DNA from: Candidatus Termititenax sp. | GTDB lineage: Bacteria; Margulisbacteria; Riflemargulisbacteria; GWF2-35-9; DYQY01 | Assembly: GCA_020719045.1 (NCBI GenBank) | Contig: DYQY01000006.1 | Span: forward strand, 70,900-134,899 | Reading direction: 5' to 3' | DNA length: 64,000 nt | In this document: positions 50,216 through 59,999 of the stretch, piece after piece | Numbering within the stretch: position 1 is the first letter of the stretch | How the letters are laid out: each line of letters opens with the position of its first letter | Translations under genes and position numbers: made by a program | The notes under the pieces: generated by a model | The model's input: the letters and a program-made list of their open reading frames with translations, nothing else | Databases searched by the model: none | What the model was told of the DNA's origin: nothing

Positions 50216-50644
50216 TTACATGTCTGCAAAAAGCTCTGCCATTTGACGGATACCCTCTGTTGGCTGAACGGCATCTGGTCTAAAACTAGCACCGTGACCT
50301 TCATATCCTGGAGGAGCAGCTCCACCAACACCCTGCATCGCAAATATTTCTTTTGCATCATCATATCCTAACTCTGATGAAGCAGGCATCGAAAAATTAA
50401 ACCCGCCAGAATCTAATCCTTGCATAGAAACACTGGAAGATATTGAAAGATCACCAAGCCCAGCAAATTCATTTATTGCCGGCGAAGAATACTCTGTTGA
50501 GGCAGCCTTATCCGCGGGGTAAAAAGACGTAGGCAAAGACTGAAGGTTGTCACTATCTACCTTTGGTATTGATATCTGAGAACTTATATTTCTTGTGTCA
50601 CTAAGTCCTACATTTATACTTCCGATACTTATTCCATCACTCAT
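50216..50644 (-). CDS. Hypothetical protein, low-complexity Ser/Gly-rich, no recognised family
   Basis: Strong RBS (AAGGAGG) upstream of ATG; 142 aa. Confidence 0.65.
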   Translation of the reverse strand: MSDGISIGSINVGLSDTRNISSQISIPKVDSDNLQSLPTSFYPADKAASTEYSSPAINEFAGLGDLSISSSVSMQGLDSGGFNFSMPASSELGYDDAKEIFAMQGVGGAAPPGYEGHGASFRPDAVQPTEGIRQMAELFADM

Positions 50645-50870
50645 TCAGTTTTCCTCCTTACCCAACAATCTTACTAACGTGATATGACAAAGCATTTTTG
50701 TATCCATTGTTTCTGGTGAATAAGGCTTGAGAGCTTTTACAAATCCTAACGATATATTTATATGTACACTAAATTAGTATCATTACCGTTAAAAGAACCA
50801 AAAAAAGAATACTTATTCTTTATCCCATGGTGTCATTTAATATGATTCAATTCGGACTACCAATGAACCA

Positions 50871-50900
50871 TTGAACTAAAGAACGATTGAACGGTATAAT
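50871..50900 (+). promoter_or_regulatory. Sigma-70-type promoter of tRNA-Ser
   Basis: TTGAAC (50871-50876), 18-bp spacer, TATAAT (50895-50900); tRNA starts at 50915. Confidence 0.75.
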
Positions 50901-50914
50901 ATGTTTTCCATTGT

Positions 50915-51004
50915 GGAGAGATCGCCTAGTCCGGTTTATGGCGCACGCCTGGAAAGTGTGTATACCGCAAGGTATCGAGGGTTCGAATCCCTCTCTCTCC
51001 GCCA
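50915..51004 (+). tRNA. tRNA-Ser (anticodon GGA), CCA encoded
   Basis: Acceptor stem GGAGAGA/TCTCTCC, anticodon loop CTGGAAA, long variable arm, T arm GGGTTCGAATCCC, discriminator G then CCA. Confidence 0.95.
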
Positions 51005-51092
51005 GTAAGTCAAAATCTGCGATACAGATGGCACTAAGCTTACATTGTATTTTGCAATCCAAAAATCATTAAAAAAGTCGAACGCTTTGGAT

Positions 51093-51679
51093 TTATGGTG
51101 GAAACTCCAGCTGGATAGTTATAGGCCACGGTAACGCTTTAAACTGTAGGTCTAGATGGCTTTTATAAAAGATTATTTGGCTCAAGTGTTGGGACAGAAA
51201 AACTTTGTGTTCTGAGACGGAAAATTGTCCAGAAATCAGGCTGTCGAAGAATTTGTCTTTGCGTGTTTCTAGCTGATTTAGTTGGGCTTCTTGCAGGCGT
51301 ATACTTTCTTGGATGGCTTGGATTTCTTTTTCTATTGCTAGGTTGTGCTTAAGAATCTGGTTTTCAACTGGCGTAAAACCTTGTTCGTTAGTGAGGCTCA
51401 GAAGGCTTTGGCGGTCAAGGTTGTTGAGTGGTTGTCCAAGAATTTATTGAAGATAAACTCAACCAGATCTTTTTCTTTTTTATAGGGCACTAACTCTTTA
51501 TTGAGGTTGGTATTTCCACCAGATTTGCCACGTTCAATGTAGAGATTATGGATCTCGAAATTACGGAAATCGCAAAACTTCTTAAGTTCTTTTTCTTGTT
51601 CTTCCAAAGAATCCCCTTCATTAGCTTGGCGTTCTGTAGATACTCGAAGATATAACGCTACTTTAAAATTGTTTTTCAT
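51093..51679 (-). pseudogene. Decayed large serine recombinase/resolvase (internal deletion and frameshift)
   Basis: N-terminal YLRVSTERQANEGDSLEEQEKELKKFC. The reading then jumps to a C-terminal segment in another frame, LDRQSLLSLTNEQGFTPVENQILKHNLAIEKEIQAIQESIRLQEAQLNQLETRKDKFFDSLISG..., ending at TAA (51093). Confidence 0.75.
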
Positions 51680-51724
51680 TCATTTCTTTTCACCTTTCAC
51701 TGTTCACTTTTCACTCAAAGCTGG

Positions 51725-52223
51725 CTACTTTAGGTAGACAGCTTTGTAAGCACCTTCCCAGCAACCACCACAAAGAAGAGGCTTCCATTTGATATTAGGA
51801 AACTCTGGAAGAGCACAATCCAGACAAAAGATAACGACCTGCAACTGTCCAGCAAGTGCCTTGCGGATAGTGAACAAACTTCCCTTGCTCTCGCCATGCA
51901 AAAAGGCAACTATACCAGATACAGCCTCGATTAACCGCATGTTACGTTGCAGGAGCCCAGTGCGAACTATGGAATATTCTTCCTTACCTTGGAGACTGCC
52001 CCAAATAACTGAACCACCATACTGCTTGAACTGCCTAGTGAGTGCGCGGACTTTGAATGGAAAACCCTCATAGGTACTCCAAGGACTATACAAGGTGCCT
52101 TTACAACTTTCGCCAAGATGAACTAACTGGCTAAGACAATATTCATCTGCACCAATAGCCCCACCACTAGCTATATGGTAACGACCTAGAACCTATAACC
52201 CCGATATGTTTTACTACTGACAT
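51725..52223 (-). pseudogene. SLOG/DprA-like nucleotide-binding protein, disrupted
   Basis: RBS AAGGAGG and MSVVKHIGVIGSRSLPYS*, then in another frame ASGGAIGADEYCLSQLVHLGESCKGTLYSPWSTYEGFPFKVRAL...GKEEYSIVRTGLLQRNMRLIEAVSGIVAFLHGESKGSLFTIRKAL. Confidence 0.6.
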
Positions 52224-52542
52224 TTGTGCCTCCTTTTGTCGCAGCTCTAGCTGGAACTGCTTTGATGGGGCACAGAAAAACCAGAAAAAGAAATACTTGT
52301 CAAAGCACTTTTTTATTTATTTTTTAGGGAAAACAACAATTAGTTATAATATTATTCTTTAATCAACGACACTAGCCGTCATACCAAGTATGATATATAT
52401 ATAGGTTGTGGGATGCTTTGCTTTATAAAAGGAGCTTATTAACATATAATATTAGGTATTACATAAACTGGAGAAAAGATGACAATACCAGACTACCAAA
52501 ACATAAAGAATCGATACTGATTATTTTGAAGAAGGATTAATT

Positions 52543-54930
52543 TTGAATAAAAAAGAATTATCAGAAAGAGACATTTGCACAAAATATATTACACCTGCAA
52601 TTCAACAAGCCGGATGGAATATTGAAACTCAATTTAGAGAAGAAGTCAGTTTTACTGCCGGTCGTATTTATGTAAAAGGAAAACAATACAAAAGAGGAAA
52701 ACAAAAAAGAGCCGATTACATCCTGTACTATAAACCAAATATCCCGATAGCAGTTATTGAAGCCAAAGATAATAAACATTCCGTAAGAGCAGGCATTCAG
52801 CAAGCATTAGATTATGCTATTTCTTTAGATGTTCCTTGTGCATTCAGTAGCAATGGAGACGGTTTTTATTTTCATGACAGAACAGTAAAAGAAGGGAAAA
52901 TTGAAACAGAAATCTTTATGAACGATTTCCCAACACCTGAAGAATTATGGGAGAAATATAAAACTTACAAAGGGATTGAATCTAAACAAGAAGAAAATAT
53001 AGCTTCACAAGATTACTTTTATGACAAAACAGGACGAAGCCCAAGATACTATCAACAAATTGCTATAAACAGAACGGTAGAAAGTATTGCGAAAAATAAT
53101 GGAAATAACAGACATTTATTAGTAATGGCAACTGGAACTGGGAAAACCTATACTGCATTTCAGATTATTTATCGTTTATGGAAAAGTGGAATTAAAAAAA
53201 GAATTCTTTTTCTTGCAGACAGAACTTCTCTAATTGACCAAACTGCTCGTGGAGATTTTAGGCATTTTAAAGATGCGATGACCATTATTAGACATAAAAA
53301 AATTGATCATGCATACAATGTTTATTTGTCCTTATATCAAGGATTATCTGACAGTAAAACCGAAGAAGATGCTTACAAACAATTTTCTCGTGATTTCTTT
53401 GATCTTGTTATTGTAGATGAGTGTCATCGAGGTAGTGCCAAAGAAGACAGTAAATGGCGAGAAATATTAGATTATTTCAACTCGGCAACCCACGTTGGGT
53501 TAACAGCTACTCCTAAAGAAACCAGTGAAGTTTCCAATACTCATTATTTTGGCGACCCTGTTTATACCTACTCATTAAAACAAGGTATTGATGATGGCTT
53601 TCTTGCACCCTATAAAGTCGTAAAAATAACCTTAGATATTGATGCAGAAGGATGGAGACCACCTATAGGTTATCTCGACAAAAACGGCAATCCAGTTGAG
53701 GATAGAGTTTATAACCAGACAGACTTTGATAGAAATATTATTGTTGATGAACGTCGAGAAATAGTTGCAAAAAAGATAACGGAATTTCTTAAAGGATACG
53801 ACCGTATGGCGAAATCTATTGTTTTTTGTATTGATATTGAACATGCAGAGGGTATGCGAACGACTTTAGCAAACGAAAATAGTGATTTAGTTTCTATAAA
53901 TAGTAAATATGTTATGCAAATTACCGGCGACAATGAGGAAGGAAAAAGAGAACTAGATAACTTTATTAATCCTGAAGAGCCTTACCCTGTTATTGCCACT
54001 ACTTCAAAACTCATGACCACGGGGGTTGATGCTCAAACCTGTAAATTAATTGTATTGGATAGCAACATTGGTTCAATGACTGAATTTAAACAGATTATCG
54101 GCAGAGGTACCAGGGTTAATGAAGAACATGATAAAACCTATTTTACGATTATGGATTTTCGCAATGTAACCAACCTATTTGCTGATCCTGGTTTTGATGG
54201 CGACCCAGTTATGGTTAAAGAATTTGGTGAAGATGAGGATATCTCGGTTATAGAAGATGAAGTTTCAGATGAACCAATAATTGACATTATTGATGGTGAA
54301 GAAGTGGATTTTCCTGCTGATACACCAGAGATTATTGAAGGTGGAATAATTGAAGAAGGAAAACGCAAAAAAATTAGAGTTAATGGCGTTGAAGTTAAAA
54401 TCATTAATGAAAGAGTCCAATACCTGGGTGATAACGGGAAAATTATTACCGAAAGCTTAAAAGACTACACCAAAAAAAACATACTAAAAGAATATGCTAC
54501 ATTAAGCGAATTTTTAAACAAGTGGAATACCTCCGATAAAAAAGAAGCTATCTTAGTTGAGCTTCAGGAACATGGAGTGTTCTTGCATGAACTACAGGAA
54601 GAAGTTGGAAAGGAATATGACTTATTTGACCTAGTATGCCATGTGGCTTTTGAAAAACCACCTCTTACTAGGAAAGAACGGGCTATGAATGTGAAAAAAA
54701 GAAGTTATTTTGGCAAATATGGTGAAAAAGCTAAGCAAGTATTAGACGCTTTACTTAAAAAATATTCAGATGAAGGTCTTGGCAATATTGAAAGTATGGA
54801 AGTACTCAGACTTGATCCTATAAATAAACTGGGTTCACCAATTGAACTCGTAAATGCTTTTGGTGGAAAAGATAAATATTGGAAAGCAATAAAAGAACTA
54901 GAGAAAGAACTATACAGGGAGGCAGCATAA
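52543..54930 (+). CDS. hsdR: Type I restriction enzyme R subunit
   Basis: ADYILYYKPNIPIAVIEAKDNK nuclease motif, VMATGTGKTYTAFQ, VDECHRGSA, LTATPKE; TTG start with GAAGGA RBS. Confidence 0.95.
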   Translation: MNKKELSERDICTKYITPAIQQAGWNIETQFREEVSFTAGRIYVKGKQYKRGKQKRADYILYYKPNIPIAVIEAKDNKHSVRAGIQQALDYAISLDVPCAFSSNGDGFYFHDRTVKEGKIETEIFMNDFPTPEELWEKYKTYKGIESKQEENIASQDYFYDKTGRSPRYYQQIAINRTVESIAKNNGNNRHLLVMATGTGKTYTAFQIIYRLWKSGIKKRILFLADRTSLIDQTARGDFRHFKDAMTIIRHKKIDHAYNVYLSLYQGLSDSKTEEDAYKQFSRDFFDLVIVDECHRGSAKEDSKWREILDYFNSATHVGLTATPKETSEVSNTHYFGDPVYTYSLKQGIDDGFLAPYKVVKITLDIDAEGWRPPIGYLDKNGNPVEDRVYNQTDFDRNIIVDERREIVAKKITEFLKGYDRMAKSIVFCIDIEHAEGMRTTLANENSDLVSINSKYVMQITGDNEEGKRELDNFINPEEPYPVIATTSKLMTTGVDAQTCKLIVLDSNIGSMTEFKQIIGRGTRVNEEHDKTYFTIMDFRNVTNLFADPGFDGDPVMVKEFGEDEDISVIEDEVSDEPIIDIIDGEEVDFPADTPEIIEGGIIEEGKRKKIRVNGVEVKIINERVQYLGDNGKIITESLKDYTKKNILKEYATLSEFLNKWNTSDKKEAILVELQEHGVFLHELQEEVGKEYDLFDLVCHVAFEKPPLTRKERAMNVKKRSYFGKYGEKAKQVLDALLKKYSDEGLGNIESMEVLRLDPINKLGSPIELVNAFGGKDKYWKAIKELEKELYREAA

Positions 54931-54933
54931 ACC

Positions 54934-56379
54934 ATGGCAAATGTAGGAGCAGTCATTAACAATATAAGAAATATCATGAGGCAGGATAGAGGCATTAGCG
55001 GAGATGCTCAACGTTTAGAACAGCTTGGATGGATGCTTTTTTTAAAAATTATAGATGATAAAGATCAAGAACTGGAGTTAATTAAAGAAGATTACGTTTC
55101 TGTAATCCCTTCTAAATTCCAATGGCGAAATTGGGCGTCTGACCCAGAAGGCATAACCGGCGATGAATTGCTTAATTTTATTGATAGCAACAGTGAATTA
55201 AATAAAGGTCTATTTGCTTCTTTAAAAGAACTAACAAAAACAAATCAAAGTAAACGAGCTGAACTAGTACAAGAAGTTTTTGAAGGAAATAACAATTACA
55301 TGAAATCCGGCTATGAAATGAGAAAAGTAATTAATAAATTAAATGAAATTGATTTTAATAGTTCTGAGGATAAGCATATTTTTGGTACTATCTATGAAGG
55401 AATACTTGAAGAGTTACGTGATGCCGGTAATAAAGGAGAATATTATACTCCAAGAGCTATAACTAAATTAATGACTATGATGACCGCCCCAAAGCTGGGA
55501 AATTCAGTTCTTGACCCAGCTTGCGGAACTGGTGGATTCCTAACTGCTGCTATTGACCATATTCGAGAAAACTACGTCCATAATGTAGAAGAAGAGCAAA
55601 TACTACAAAAAAGCATTACTGGTTGGGAATTAAAGCCTGTTGCTTATGTTTTAGGATTAACTAATCTTATCCTGCATGGAATGGACGTGCCGAATTATCA
55701 TTATATAGATAGTTTAAAAAAAGAATATAATTCTATCTCTAATAAAGATCGCGTGGATGTAATACTTGCTAATCCCCCATTTGGAGCTTCAATTGCGGAT
55801 GGCGTAGAAACAAACTTTCCAGCAACTTATCGTTGTAAAGAAAGTGCCGATTTATTTGTTATATTAATGGTTCAACTATTAAAATCTACCGGTAAAGCTA
55901 CCATTGTTTTGCCAGACGGTTCTATTACTGGTGATGGTGTTAAAGCAAGAATTAGAGAACGATTACTTACGGAGTGCAATCTACATACTATTGTTCGATT
56001 GCCACAAAGTACTTTCTTCCCTGCTACGGTGAGTACTAATTTGCTTTTTTTTGAAAAAGGAACACCAACAAAAGAAATCTGGTATTATGAACATCGTTTA
56101 CCAGAGGGACAAAAAAGTTATTCTAAGAATAAACCGATTCAGTTCGAAGAATTTGAACCATTGTTAAGTTGGTGGAATGACCGAAAAGAAAATGATATTG
56201 CTTGGAAAGTTCGAATAGAAAATTTAAAAGACTGGGATTTAGATATTAAAAATCCTACAAAAGCAAAAGAAGAAGATACTCTAAGTAGTAGAGAAATATT
56301 GGATTTACTACATGCCTCTTTTTCAAAAAGTGATGGATTGTTAGCAAAGTTAAAGGAAGAATTGAATGCCACTCATTAA
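54934..56379 (+). CDS. hsdM: Type I restriction enzyme M subunit (N6-adenine methyltransferase)
   Basis: GEYYTPRAITKLM, DPACGTGGFL, ILANPPFG. Confidence 0.96.
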   Translation: MANVGAVINNIRNIMRQDRGISGDAQRLEQLGWMLFLKIIDDKDQELELIKEDYVSVIPSKFQWRNWASDPEGITGDELLNFIDSNSELNKGLFASLKELTKTNQSKRAELVQEVFEGNNNYMKSGYEMRKVINKLNEIDFNSSEDKHIFGTIYEGILEELRDAGNKGEYYTPRAITKLMTMMTAPKLGNSVLDPACGTGGFLTAAIDHIRENYVHNVEEEQILQKSITGWELKPVAYVLGLTNLILHGMDVPNYHYIDSLKKEYNSISNKDRVDVILANPPFGASIADGVETNFPATYRCKESADLFVILMVQLLKSTGKATIVLPDGSITGDGVKARIRERLLTECNLHTIVRLPQSTFFPATVSTNLLFFEKGTPTKEIWYYEHRLPEGQKSYSKNKPIQFEEFEPLLSWWNDRKENDIAWKVRIENLKDWDLDIKNPTKAKEEDTLSSREILDLLHASFSKSDGLLAKLKEELNATH

Positions 56380-57823
56380 TACAATACAACAAGCCATTTC
56401 CAGAGGTGAAGGGCTGACTGTGGAATTTAAAAAATGTAAATCTGTACTGAACAAAGATGTGTTTGAAAGTGTATGTGCATTTCTTAACCGTGCCGGAGGA
56501 GAACTACTTTTAGGTGTTAATGATAACGGAACAATCGAGGGGGTTAGCCCAGACGCTGTTCAGAAAATAAAAGAAGAATTTGTTACATCTATAAATAATC
56601 CACAAAAGATTAACCCACCAGTTTATTTATCTATAGAAGAAATCAAAATAGAAGGTAAGCATATTTTATATGTTTACATCCCTGAAAGCTCACAAGTTCA
56701 TTATTGCAAAGGTAAAATATATGACCGTAATGAAGACGGCGATCTAGATATAACCAACCACCAAAATATTGTAGCTAATATGTTTTTAAGAAAACAGAAG
56801 GGTCATTCCGAGAATGAAGTTTATATTCATGCTGAAATGTCAGACTTAAATCCTGAGGTTATCGACTATGCCCGTAAGTTAGCTACAGTTAGACAAAAAC
56901 AACATCCATGGGAAAACTTATCAGACCTAGAACTTCTACAGAGTGCTGGACTATATAAAAAAGATTGGGAATCTGGCAAATACGGTGTTACTTTGGGAGG
57001 CATCTTATTATTTGGTAAGGATGCAACTATTCTTTCAGTGCTTTCCCATCATCGAACAGATGCTATTTTAAGGAAAGAAAATGTTGATCGTTATGATGAC
57101 CGTGACTTTATTGAGACGAATCTTATCCATAGTTTTGACCGCCTAATTGCCTTTGGGATAAAACATTTAAATGACCCTTTTTATTTAGAAAAAGAAACTC
57201 GTATAAGTCTGCGAGATAACATCATGCGTGAAATAAGCAGTAATATTTTAATTCACAGAGAATACATGAACGCTTTTCCGGCTAAGCTAATCATAGATAA
57301 TGAGGGACTAAAAACAGAAAATGCCAATAGACCACACGGATATGGAGCTATCAATCCAAATCAATTTACACCCTTCCCTAAGAACCCAACAATTGCTAAA
57401 GTTTTTCGTGAAATTGGGCGAGCTGATGAACTTGGCTCAGGCGTTAGAAACCTTTTTAAATACTGCAAAGCCTATGCAAAAAATGACCCACAACTCGTTG
57501 AAGGAGACATTTTTAAGTTTTTTCTACCATTTACCCAGCAAGTAACCCAGCAAGTAACCCAGCAAGTAACCCAGCAAGTAAAAGAAAAGGAACTGGAGTT
57601 ACTAAAATATGCGTTTAATCCAAAGTCACGGCAAGATCTTCAAGAATTTATTGGTATAAAAGATAGAGAATATTTTAGGAATAATTACCTAAATGCTATG
57701 ATAAATCATGGGTGGTTAGCGCCAACTAACACAAGCTCATTTACAGCCCCTAATCAACAATACTATACAACAGAAGCAGGAAAAGAGATTCTTAATGAAC
57801 TCCTAGGTGGCCACGGTGAGTAA
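56366..57823 (+). CDS. AlbA_2/Schlafen-type putative DNA-binding, RecG-like C-terminal domain protein
   Basis: GEGLTVEFKKCKSVLNKDVFESVCAFLNRAGGELLLGVNDNGTIEGV; overlaps hsdM by 14 nt and hsdS by 17 nt. Confidence 0.88.
   Translation: MPLINTIQQAISRGEGLTVEFKKCKSVLNKDVFESVCAFLNRAGGELLLGVNDNGTIEGVSPDAVQKIKEEFVTSINNPQKINPPVYLSIEEIKIEGKHILYVYIPESSQVHYCKGKIYDRNEDGDLDITNHQNIVANMFLRKQKGHSENEVYIHAEMSDLNPEVIDYARKLATVRQKQHPWENLSDLELLQSAGLYKKDWESGKYGVTLGGILLFGKDATILSVLSHHRTDAILRKENVDRYDDRDFIETNLIHSFDRLIAFGIKHLNDPFYLEKETRISLRDNIMREISSNILIHREYMNAFPAKLIIDNEGLKTENANRPHGYGAINPNQFTPFPKNPTIAKVFREIGRADELGSGVRNLFKYCKAYAKNDPQLVEGDIFKFFLPFTQQVTQQVTQQVTQQVKEKELELLKYAFNPKSRQDLQEFIGIKDREYFRNNYLNAMINHGWLAPTNTSSFTAPNQQYYTTEAGKEILNELLGGHGE
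57535..57585 (+). repeat. In-frame 12-bp tandem repeat (acccagcaagta, about four copies; TQQV)
   Basis: acccagcaagtaacccagcaagtaacccagcaagtaacccagcaagta encodes TQQVTQQVTQQVTQQV. Confidence 0.9.
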
Positions 57824-58262
57824 ATGGGAAAAGGTCAAAATCGGGGAATTTCTATTTGAAAGAAAAGGTAGATATAAACCTGATGACCAAGAAATCGCTA
57901 ACTTACAACGGATTGATAAAATAGATTTTTCAGGTAATTTTTTCTTTTCAAATAAGCCATCAAGAACAGATATGATTCTTATAAAAAACGGTGACTTGGT
58001 AATATCCGGGATAAATGTATCAAAAGGAGCAATGGGAATATATTCAGGTAGCAATGATGTCTGCGCAACCATTCATTACTCTTCTTATACCTTCGATGAA
58101 AATCAAATTGATCTAGAATACTTTAAGCGATTTTTAAAAAGTGATGAATTTACAAAATTACTCAAAGAAAATACAACGGTTCAATATGCTACTTTCTTTA
58201 CTAACAAAACAAGTATAGCAATAATCTACGATTTTTTCAATGTATGGTTTTTAATTTTGTAG
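57807..58262 (+). CDS. hsdS: Type I restriction specificity subunit, truncated or half-length
   Basis: MATVSKWEKVKIGEFLFERKGRYKPDDQEIANLQRIDKI...ILIKNGDLVISGINVSKGAMGIYSG; only one target-recognition domain (151 aa). Confidence 0.75.
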   Translation: MATVSKWEKVKIGEFLFERKGRYKPDDQEIANLQRIDKIDFSGNFFFSNKPSRTDMILIKNGDLVISGINVSKGAMGIYSGSNDVCATIHYSSYTFDENQIDLEYFKRFLKSDEFTKLLKENTTVQYATFFTNKTSIAIIYDFFNVWFLIL

Positions 58263-58476
58263 TCGCCATTCAACTTTAGCAAGAATGAAGACGAGACTCA
58301 AAACATCACTATCACCTCACCTTTGGCGAACCACTGTTACTGCTGCCCGTTTGTCGGGTTTGTTTCAAAAAAGGTTCGAATTTTGTACAATAGACACCGC
58401 CACTTAATAAACCCAAATGACAAATTACAAAATCCAAAAGTCAATAATCCACCAGAAATAATCGGCGAATGAGCAA

Positions 58477-58506
58477 TTGAACTAATTAACATCTGAGGGC
58501 TATAAT
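58477..58506 (+). promoter_or_regulatory. Putative sigma-70 promoter of gltX
   Basis: TTGAAC (58477-58482), 18-bp spacer, TATAAT (58501-58506), ATG at 58513; same hexamers and spacing as the tRNA-Ser promoter. Confidence 0.65.
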
Positions 58507-58512
58507 ACAGCC

Positions 58513-59727
58513 ATGATTATTACACGTTTTGCACCAAGCCCTACAGGGAACTTACATATCGGAGGAGCAAGAACAGCTCTATTTAATTACCTTTATGCAA
58601 AACATTGTAATGGCAAATTTCTTCTTCGTTTTGAAGATACTGATGCTGAACGATCCAAAGAAGAATATGCAGTACAAATAAGAGAATCTCTACGCTGGAT
58701 AGGAATAAACTGGGACAACGAAGACATCCCTTATCAATCCAAAAGGTTACATATCTATGAATCCTACAAAAATCATCTATTAGAAAAAGGTCTTGCTTAC
58801 CACAAAGACGGTGCAATATTTCTTAAAGGAAAAGACAATGTAGAGGATTTTGTTATCTGGCGATCTGACGGGATGCCAATATTCCATTTCACGGTCGTAA
58901 TAGATGACCATGAAATGAATGTTAACTGCATTATTCGTGGCGTTGACCATCTAACAAACACTGACAAACATAAAATAATCTATGATTACCTTGGTTTTCC
59001 TAAACCAGAGTGGTTTCACATCCCACTAATTGTTGATGAAAACAACAAACCTCTAAGTAAACGTAGAGATGATGCTAGCGTTACCTTTTACCAAGAAAAA
59101 GAATACCTACCAGAAGCGGTTATGAATTACTTAGCAAGACTAGGATGGGGACATGAAAATCAAGAAATATTCTCTGAACAAGAATTAATATCAATGTTTG
59201 ATGTACATAAAGTGTCCAAAAATCCAGCTAAAATAGACCTTAAGAAACTTAACTGGTTAAACGCACAATATATTAGCAAAGCGGAACCATCTTTTTTCAC
59301 AAAATATTCTAAATATCAAAACATTCAAAAAGCTGTAGACCATGCTACCCGCTCTGAAATATGCAAAGAATGCATGAAGAAACTACAAGCAAAAGCATTT
59401 AGCCTTGAGGAACTAAATGGGCTTCTTGCTCCTTTTGTTAATGATTTTCTTGCAGATGAGAATCTTCTTAACGAGCATAAGGTTTTTATATTAAGCCTTT
59501 TACCTCAAATCAAAAAAACTCTTGAGAACATTCCACAAGATAAATGGACAGAACATGAAATAGACGAAAAACTAAGTCAACTAGTTGAAAATAATAGTAT
59601 TACATTTAAAGATATCGCTATGCCTCTAAGAGAAATAATGACTGGTCAAAAAAAGTCACTCGGCATAGGAGAAATACTTTTCTATTTAGGTAGAAAGACA
59701 GTACTAAGTAGATTACATATACTTTAA
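58513..59727 (+). CDS. gltX: Glutamyl-tRNA synthetase
   Basis: RFAPSPTGNLHIGGARTALFNYLYAK and KPLSKRRDDASV motifs. Confidence 0.95.
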   Translation: MIITRFAPSPTGNLHIGGARTALFNYLYAKHCNGKFLLRFEDTDAERSKEEYAVQIRESLRWIGINWDNEDIPYQSKRLHIYESYKNHLLEKGLAYHKDGAIFLKGKDNVEDFVIWRSDGMPIFHFTVVIDDHEMNVNCIIRGVDHLTNTDKHKIIYDYLGFPKPEWFHIPLIVDENNKPLSKRRDDASVTFYQEKEYLPEAVMNYLARLGWGHENQEIFSEQELISMFDVHKVSKNPAKIDLKKLNWLNAQYISKAEPSFFTKYSKYQNIQKAVDHATRSEICKECMKKLQAKAFSLEELNGLLAPFVNDFLADENLLNEHKVFILSLLPQIKKTLENIPQDKWTEHEIDEKLSQLVENNSITFKDIAMPLREIMTGQKKSLGIGEILFYLGRKTVLSRLHIL

Positions 59728-59999
59728 TTTTTTAATTATTCTTTAAACGCAAATTTTTTTGTTAGTGAGAATAACATAGCTATTAAAAAGTAAACTTTTT
59801 GATTCTTTTTCATAAGGGCTTCCGTAGCCCTTATGAACCCCTCGTCCCTTCGCAACTCACTTCATTAAAATCTGGAATATTTCTTGTCACCTTGTAAGCT
59901 CATGCCATTTTCAAGAGTTAACATTCAACCTGCAGGCAGATTTAAAAAAGAAATAATTACTCCACTTTCTCCAAAAAATCCTTGGCTAAACTGGTTTTA

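Noticed and set aside
50803-50820. Short hairpin aaagaata-ct-tattcttt
   Set aside because: AT-only stem with no GC core or clear T-tract; likely chance in AT-rich DNA.
50847-51062. ORF containing LAEREGFEPSIPCGIHTFQACAINRTRRSLHNGKH
   Set aside because: This is the antisense translation of tRNA-Ser, a well-known spurious REGFEPS-type protein. The overlapping plus-strand ORF 50887-51072 is spurious for the same reason.
57321-57545. ORF 57321-57545 (+)
   Set aside because: Alternative frame inside the AlbA_2-type gene.
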